Source: Lanius collurio
Lineage: Eukaryota > Chordata > Aves > Passeriformes > Laniidae
NCBI GenBank assembly: GCA_020086605.1
Contig: JACBWW010000004.1
Span: 22,116,506 to 22,180,505 of the forward strand
Direction of reading: 5' to 3'
DNA length: 64,000 nt
Each line of letters starts with the position of its first letter. Position 1 is the first letter of the stretch. Of the stretch, positions 57,456-64,000 are shown in pieces. The notes below the pieces were generated by a model, which was given only the letters and a program-made list of their open reading frames with translations, did not search any database and was not told the origin of the DNA. The translations under genes and the position numbers were made by a program.

Positions 57456-57712
57456 CAGTATTAGATGAAAGCAGTGCAAAATATATTTTGGTAATGGATC
57501 CAGAAGAATACATACAGCAGTGCAGGTGTGTGGGTTCTCTTGTGGATGGTATTGATTACTCTGCTGTTGGTTTTGGTTCATATGTGGAAACAAAACAGTC
57601 TCTTGGCGAAAGAAACAATGAGGGAAAGTCTGAGCTCTCTTCTTATAGAAAGAACTACAGAAAGGAAAAACAATCATTAATCAAAAATGAGTTGAAACTG
57701 CTTATGCTTTAA
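57456..57712 (+). CDS. Unrecognised protein, putative exon B
   Basis: The acceptor is TTTTGTATTGTAG (ends 57,455). The first two bases complete the codon left open by putative exon A (G plus CA, alanine), then read VLDESSAKYILVMDPEEYIQ. Two ends are possible: a good donor CAGTGCAG|GTGTGT (exon end 57,525), or translation on to TAA at 57,710-57,712 through YSAVGFGSYVETKQSLGE and a lysine-rich tail (YRKNYRKEKQSLIKNELK). The tail is polar and lacks domains I know. The match in phase and the intact frame support a real spliced unit, but no upstream start or promoter is tied to it. Confidence 0.4.
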
Positions 57713-60304
57713 GAAAAATCAGTTGTGCAGGATGTTCTTTAAAGTTTCAGAGTAGTGTGACTTGTTGTAAATGTTTATCTGGTATATTTTCCCTCAAAAA
57801 CAGTTGCTAATGAGATTTAACTTCAGTATTTTAGATTATATTTAAAATTATTATATTTTAAGTAGTGTAGACACATATAATTCCTTATTTCCCACTTTTA
57901 ACTGGTCTCAGCAGATGGTATGCATTAAAGATCCAGCTATTGCTGGCAGGCAGCTGAGCTTGATTTTCTGCCACAAGTCACATGTCTTGGAGCAGGCAGC
58001 GTCGCTGAAGGCTTTGTCATATGCCATGGGCTCTGCATCAACTGAATCCAGCTGAATCCAGCGGTTACTTTGGAATTGAGTAATACACCCTAATGCTAGC
58101 AGTAGTTGTTAACTGTTTTGGGGATGAACTGAACTGGTCTTTTTTCCTTCTTTCCGTTTTTTTTTTTAAGCATGGCAGTAGGGTAGTCTTCACCATTGTT
58201 GTTTCTGTTTTAGCTAAAGATTTTAAGTGCATTAAAATATGGAGTGTAGTTACAGAATTGAGTTTACAGTGCCTATTTTTACTTCCTTGGTATCTTTTTA
58301 CAATAGCAAGCTGTAGAATCAGCTGAGTCACTTCATTAGAGTTTAGGGATTAGCACTGGCAGGAGCTTACTGCTGTAGCTATTTAAAAATTTTGTAGCCG
58401 TATGGATATTTCTGTTCCTAAAGAGGTGGGTGTATGTGTAAAGGTTCAGAAGTGTGTCAGCATATGGAGTTATGCTGATTATAGTGCTGTAAATTCTGTA
58501 GTAATACAATTATACTGACAAATTTTCTTAGCCTTTCTTCACATCAAGATGATTATGGTATTTAGAAAAAGCTTTTAAATCAAGTAAAGTTTTTGCAGAG
58601 AAAGAACACATATTAAAGTATTTGTGTATTATGCTGTTTATAACCTGATTTTAACACTGAAAGTATGAATATGTTTATTTAAATATAAATTACACAGAAT
58701 CAGTACTTTTAAATGTGGTTTACTTCTTAATGTCAGTACAGGGAATAGAGAATGCTCTAGTGCCCTAATCTTTATAGATAAGAATATAAATGGGAAATCT
58801 TGATATGGAATATTACCTATTTTGGACAAACTGGTCTTTCAGCAAGATCTTTGAAACATGAGGGGTGGAAAACTTGGAAGATAGTAAGTAACAGCACCTC
58901 TTCTGGGAGTACAGGAATGAAGCTGGGTGGACCTTGAGAGCTGCAAGACTTAAAGTAATTAGCAAGAGCTGTAGTGTGGGTTGTAGAGTAACCTCATTAA
59001 CTTGAAGTCAGTCTTTCACTAAGGAGTAACACAGAGTGACCTCATCAATTCACTAAGTAGTCCCTAATCACTCTTCTAAAGTACACATTTGAAGTACTTT
59101 AGGAAGTGCCCAATGTGATGTTAATACACTCCCTAGAAATGAAAATCTAAAAAGATTTTTATTTCACTTTTGTGTTTATTAGAAGAAGGACCTAAATAGA
59201 AACCTGAACTTTGGAGGTACCTATTTGCCATTATTTTCTGTTTTGAAAGAACAAAAACTATTAAACAATAGTTTTCTCTGCATTGAAAACTCACTGTTAT
59301 CTTTTTGCTTGTTCCACTGCAAATAGGTCATTGTGAACAGTGATTCCTTGCCTACAACTTTAAAAAAATTTTTGTCATAGTTTCTTTTTTTTTTGAGATA
59401 CATTACTTTTAGGTAATATATGGTCTGGATAAAAGAGACATGTGAACGCGATTTTGATATTGGGATGATTTAGAAATTATGCCCTTTTCTTTTTTTCTCC
59501 TTGGTGGGTGTTGATGCTTGCAGTAATGGAAGGTTTATTTGTGTATTTTTCCCTTGGAAATCAAAAGCATCATCTGTCAGTAGATGGAAGTGTACTTAAA
59601 GCTGACCATTGGTTGCTATCCTGCAACATCAGTTCATTCAGTGCTGTAGCTCTGAGCTCAGTCTCCCTTCTGTCCCAGGAAGTTTTGACAGCCTTGTTTT
59701 TCCCATGTAGACTTGTTTTCTAAAGTGGCATCCAGTGTTCAGCCTTTGTCTGGGTTATAGACACTCCCGGAATGCTTTGTTTTACTACCTGTCAAAATAC
59801 ATTTTAGTTCTGAGCATAGCCTTAGTTGGAACAGCAATAAGGTCTATATTATAAAGGGCCCTAATTTTCCACAGCAAATATTTGAAGCAGTTTTAGGTCC
59901 TTTTGGTCCATTTTGGCCTGCCTAGGGAACCCAGTAAGGATTTACCTTGGAATTATGGTGTAGTAGTGATGCATACATAACTCGATTTGTCTGACTCACT
60001 CCTTGGTTCTTGCTGGTGTTGACTGTATTTGCTTACTTAATGTTTCATTAAAAAGAGCGGCTGGTCCTGAAAAGGTGATGTGCTTGCCCTGTTTGCTAGA
60101 ATTGCTTCTAGGTAAGCAGTGGATTTCGCTTCCCTCTACTTAGGCTTACTTGTACTTCTCCCTTGCTTATGCTTTAGTGCCTTTACTTGGGATTGGATTG
60201 AGTGAAGGCTCAAGGGCTACTCTAAAACCCCATTTTCACAATTTTGAGGCATAAAGATAATCCACTGAATGAAGGCAACACTTTCCCTCTCTTTTTATTG
60301 TTCA
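57713..60304 (+). other. AT-rich DNA, no gene seen
   Basis: Intron-like sequence with T runs and open frames (58,093; 59,508) that lack protein character. A GC-richer patch is seen at 57,935-58,070. No known repeat was found. Confidence 0.45.
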
Positions 60305-60442
60305 AATGCCAGCCCAGAGAAATCCTCAGTGGAGTTGCCTGAAAAGAAGGAGGAGGTGTACTTTGAGCATTCGCTATATGGCTCTGGAGTGGTATTGCAC
60401 CCCATCGCTCATTGTGGAGCTGGTGTTCCCAGCTACCCCTGC
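60305..60442 (+). other. Weak exon-like open frame
   Basis: After a pyrimidine tract (CCCTCTCTTTTTATTG) the frame at 60,305 reads SPEKSSVELPEKKEEVYFEH and SLYGSGVVLHP, stopping at TAG. A possible acceptor is ATGCCAG (ends 60,312) and a possible donor is GGAGGAG|GTGTAC (near 60,355). It could be another exon of the unit at 56,302-57,712, but the evidence is thin. Confidence 0.2.
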
Positions 60443-60954
60443 TAGTTCTCTCTCACACAGGCATGTTCTTGTCCCTGAGACAATGTAGAGCTTATGTGCA
60501 TAGTGTCAACCACAGGAGCCCCCTGTCATCGCTTAGTGCAGATTTGGGGATTAAAGGGTGATCACTATAGAGCTGACCTGTGTCCTTTGGTTTGTATGCA
60601 GTTATTGATAGAAATAGCTACAGCATAAAGACTGAAGTCCTTCAAAATGACAGCTAGGCAATTTTATGCTGTAATTGTTTAGCCACCTGTTTGAGAAGAT
60701 CATGGCTGGAGCACCAGGGATGTGTTCATGTACCCTTCTTGCTTGCTATTACAGGCTGAACCATTCATCTAGACTGTGTGAATTACAGAACTGGTATGTT
60801 CTGGTCTCTTTTTTTCAGGAGCTTTACACACTGATAAAGCCTGAGGGGACTTCAGCAAGCCAAAAGAATCTGAATTTATCTGTATGGTCTGTGTGTGCTT
60901 ATGAGTGTAATCTGTCTATCTCTAGAGGAGACTCCACCACCTTTCTGTTTGTAA

Positions 60955-62160
60955 TTGCCAAGTCACTCTCCATGACTCCATGAAAAGTCATTGCAGTCCC
61001 TAGTTACTGGAAAAGGAAATATTGAACCCATCTATAAAGGGTAGAAAGGAAGACCGTGGAAACTACCACCCTGTCGCCCTCACCTCTGTGCCTGGGAAGG
61101 TCATGGTACAGATCCTCCTCGAAGCTGTGCTAAGGCACATGGAGGGCAGGGAGGTGGTTCTAGACAGCCAGGACAGCTTCAGCCAGGGCAAGTCCTGCCT
61201 GACCAACCCTGTGACCTTCTGTGTGATGGAATGACACTGTCAGTGGGCAGGGGAAGGGCTACAGATGTTATTAATCTGCACTTTTGTAAAGCCTTTGACA
61301 GGCTCCCTCCTAACATCATTCTCTCTGAGTTGGAGAGAGATGGATTCAATGAATGGACTGTTAGATGGGTTAGAAATTGGTTGAATGCTCACATATGGAG
61401 GGTAGTGCTCAATGGCTCAGAGTCCTGATGGACATCAGTGACAAGTGGTGTCCCTCAGGGATCTGTTTTGGGACGAGTGTTATTTAATATCTTCGTTAAT
61501 GACATAGACAAAGGGATTGAGTGCACCCTCAGCAAGTTTGCAGATGACATCAAGCTGAGTGGTGTGGTTGACACAACTGAAGGATGGGATGCTATCTAGA
61601 GGGATGAAGAAGCCTGAGAAGTGGGCACACAGGATTCTCATGAGTTTTAACAAGACCAAGTGCTAGTGCTGAACCTGGGTCAGGACAGCCCCAGGTATCA
61701 GCACAGGCTGGGGATGAAGAGATGGAGAGCAGCCCTGGCCAGAAGGACTTGGGGGTGCTGCTGGGTGAGAGGCTGGACATGACCCAGCCATGGGCACTGC
61801 AGCCCAGAGAGCCAAGTGTGTCCTGGGCTGCATCCAAAGCAGCGTGGGCAGCAGGGCCAGGAGGGGATTCTGCCCCTCTGCTCTGCTCTGGTGAGACCCC
61901 ACCTGCAGTGCTGCATCCAGCTCTGGGGTCCCTGCACAGGAAGGACAGGGACCTGCTGGAGTGAGTCCAGAGAATTGCCATGAAGATTAGAGGGATGGAG
62001 CACCTCAGCTATGAGGAAAGGCTGAGAAAATTGAGTTGTTCAGCTTGGAGAAGAGAAGGCTTTGGGCTTACCTAATTATGGCCTTCCAGTACCTGAAGGG
62101 AGCCTACAAGAAAGCAGGAGAGGGACTTTTTACAAGAGCATGTGGTGACAGGACAAGGTT
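60955..62160 (+). mobile_element. CR1 LINE, reverse transcriptase region, degenerate
   Basis: The sequence matches the CR1 open reading frame 2: [24 protein letters not shown]-type motif (HFCKAFDRLPPN at about 61,281), [27 protein letters not shown] (about 61,440) and the catalytic-box region FADDIKLSG (about 61,538). It then runs through the downstream block (LDMTQ, SYEERLRKL-type) to GTGGTGACAGGACAAGG. Stops and frameshifts (for example TGA at 61,426-61,428 and TAG at 61,598-61,600) make it non-functional. It is 5'-truncated, as usual, and is interrupted at its 3' end by the LTR at 62,163; the last CR1 piece resumes at about 62,903. Confidence 0.92.
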
Positions 62161-62162
62161 AT

Positions 62163-62902
62163 TGTAGTGGGTTAACCCTGGCTGGATGCCAAGCACCCAC
62201 CAAAGCCACTCTGTTCCCCTCCACAACTGGACAGGAGAGAGAGAATATAATGAAGGGTTCATGGCTGAGGTTAGGTCTGGGAGAGATCATTCACCAAATG
62301 CTGTCATAGGCAAGCCAGAGTTGAATTGGGGATATTAACTGAATTTATTACTAACAAAATCAAAGCAAAATAATGCAAAGTAAAAAAAAAATCTTAAAAA
62401 CACCTTGTCCCCTACCCTTTCTTCCTTCCCAGTCTCTACTTCCTCCCCCACCAGCAGCGCAGGGAGATGGGGAGTGGGGTTTATGGTCAGTTCATCACTT
62501 ACTGTTCCTGCTGCTGCTGCTTAGAAAGAGGAGTCCTTCCCCTGCTCCAGTGTGGGGTTCCTCCCACAGGTGACAGTCTTCTGGGAACTTCTTCAACATG
62601 AGTCCATCCCATGGGCAACAGTTCACAAACTGCTGTGGTCACTCTACCATGGGGTGCAGTCCTTCAGGCACAGCCTGCTCCAGCATAGGTGTCCCATTGG
62701 TTTGCAACTTTGAGCATCCATCTGCTCCAGTATGGGTCTCCTCTGTGGGCTGCAGGTGGATCTCTGCATTCCCATGGACCTCCATGGGCTGCGGGGGAAT
62801 CTCAGCTCCAGCCCCTCCTCCACTGACCTTGGTGTCTGCAGAGCTGTTCTTCCCACACATTCTCACCCTGCTCTCTCTGGCCACAATTACATCTGCACAG
62901 TG
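62163..62902 (+). mobile_element. Avian ERV LTR inserted in CR1, 3'-truncated
   Basis: The element begins TGTAGTGGGTTAACCCTGGC, a start I know from bird ERV LTRs, continues through a GAATTTATTACTAACAAAAT block and a run of degenerate repeats with the core CTGCTCCAGTRTGGG (near 62,550, 62,678 and 62,724), and reaches TGACCTTGGTGTCTGCAGAG. The usual tail of this LTR after the TCTGCACAGT region is missing, and CR1 sequence follows directly. No viral genes are present. A (CTG)n run lies at about 62,506-62,520. Confidence 0.8.
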
Positions 62903-63027
62903 ACAAGGCTGAGTGGGGCTCTGAGCAGCCTGGTCTAGTGGAAGGTGTTCCTGCCCATGGCAGGGGGGTTGGAACTGAATGGTCTTCAGGGTCCCTTTCA
63001 ACCCAGGCCATTCTGTGTTTCTGTATG
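62903..63027 (+). mobile_element. CR1 3' end, distal piece
   Basis: Typical CR1 terminus: GGGGCTCTGAGCAGCCTGGT, CTAGTGGAAGGTGTTCCTGC, CCATGGCAGGGGGGTTGGAA, then CAACCCAGGCCATTCTGTGT and a TTCTGTATG end. About 150-200 bp of CR1 that should connect it to the part before the LTR are absent, consistent with one deletion that also removed the LTR tail. Confidence 0.9.
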
Positions 63028-64000
63028 CCTTTCCCAAGAGTTCCTGTGTAGCTAACTAGAGTTTCTGCTTGAAAAACCCTATGATAAAGCCTGCTTTTCT
63101 TATGGGAAGAGTGGAAAGCATTCCTCTAAGTCAGAAAATAAATGTACTGACAACAAGTGGAGATTGTTCTATACCTGCTGATTGAAAAAGTGTGGTCTCT
63201 GACTAATGTAGGTAAAGGTTCTGGCAGAAAGGTAATTTTAAAAAAGCCTCAACCCTTAAGTTTGTGCTAGAGTGCTTTTTTTCATAAGGGCAGCTGATAG
63301 AGTGCACTGGCATTTGTGTGCTGACAAAGAAGTCAATACAAATTATATGCTCTTAGTAACTTAGTATTTTTGCTGTGTCTGTTGGGTAATTGACTCTGGT
63401 GGATAGGTGTTTTAAGGACAGGAATTTTAATTTTTTAAATGTTCTTTTAAAATTTCCTTTTTAAAAAAATACAGCCACATTCCTTTTGTGTTGTCTCTTT
63501 ATAAGCTGTTAAATCATAGAAAAAAAAAAGTAAGTTTTAGGTTTGCTAAGTGTGGCTTTCAACTTTCTGCATCTGTGCGGCCATCTTAGAAAAATGGTTT
63601 GCTACTCTTGCTGGTACTAAAATAGATAGTGGGGGTCCACTTGGTAATACACGTGTGGGTTTGATTTGTTTGGAACTTTCAAGATTTGTGTTTATTGGAT
63701 TTTTTTTCACTCAGTATAGTTTGAAGAACATTGTTCATGGCAATGTTTTAGTGATCTGCCTGGTGTTGCATAAAATTCAATATAAAAGATCCAACACCAA
63801 AACCCTTGAATACATTGTCCACTTTAAATTTCATGTACTGAAATGCTTCTTGTGTCAGCATATGGTAGTCATCTAATAATGAGTACAAATTTCAGACTTT
63901 TTTTTCCCCCCCAGTGAATAATGTCTAAAATGTAAAGTTACTGCAGAAACTCATTCTTAAGAGCAATAGACAGTATAGGCTGGATAGACCAATATAAGTT
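63028..64000. other. AT-rich DNA to window end
   Basis: No gene, RNA or repeat was recognised. The open frame at 63,550-63,876 has no supporting splice sites or domain. Confidence 0.5.

Noticed and set aside
61592..62003. Open frames antisense to the CR1 element
   Set aside because: Shadows of the CR1 coding strand, with no family resemblance of their own.
62373..63037. Several overlapping open frames on both strands
   Set aside because: They fall in the LTR and CR1 tail, which explain the composition; no gene is needed.

Overview
The window is vertebrate genomic DNA: AT-rich, long introns with GT-AG (once GC-AG) borders, no operons. It is most likely from a bird, and probably a songbird. 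The reasons are a CR1 LINE with a recognisable reverse transcriptase reading frame and the typical CR1 3' end, a second CR1 3' fragment, and several LTRs of the ERV families common in passerine genomes. The species call is an inference; no species-specific marker was found.

Region 1 (1-32,455, + strand) holds the 3' two thirds of one large gene. I joined 22 coding exons (509-31,084) into one uninterrupted frame of about 1,357 codons ending in TAA. The protein is a HEATR5-family HEAT-repeat scaffold and fits HEATR5A better than HEATR5B. The 5' part of the gene lies off the left edge. The introns carry nested sense-strand LTR fragments (2,548-3,880), an antisense CR1 piece (21,268-21,476), a likely solo LTR (27,488-28,059) and simple repeats. 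One intron has a GC donor with a competing in-frame GT donor, and one acceptor is a NAGNAG site. The 3' UTR has two polyadenylation signals, about 380 bp apart.

Region 2 (32,456-50,759) is an apparent intergenic stretch without a convincing gene. It contains a strong G-quadruplex motif beside a MEF2-like site, an assembly gap flanked by an exact 61-bp duplication, two short tandem duplications, a GC-richer stretch with clustered AP-1/MARE and CRE half-site motifs, and a 21-bp perfect inverted repeat.

Region 3 (50,760-64,000) opens with a CpG island cut off by an assembly gap, a likely promoter. In the human genome the gene downstream of HEATR5A on the same strand is HECTD1, so this may be the HECTD1 first exon and start of intron 1. 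I could not find the HECTD1 start-codon exon, so that remains an inference. Inside this stretch two exon-like blocks (56,302-56,497 and 57,456 onward) join in matching phase into a protein I do not recognise; this is the best candidate here for something undescribed. The right end holds a degenerate CR1 interrupted by an LTR, with a deletion at the LTR's 3' junction.
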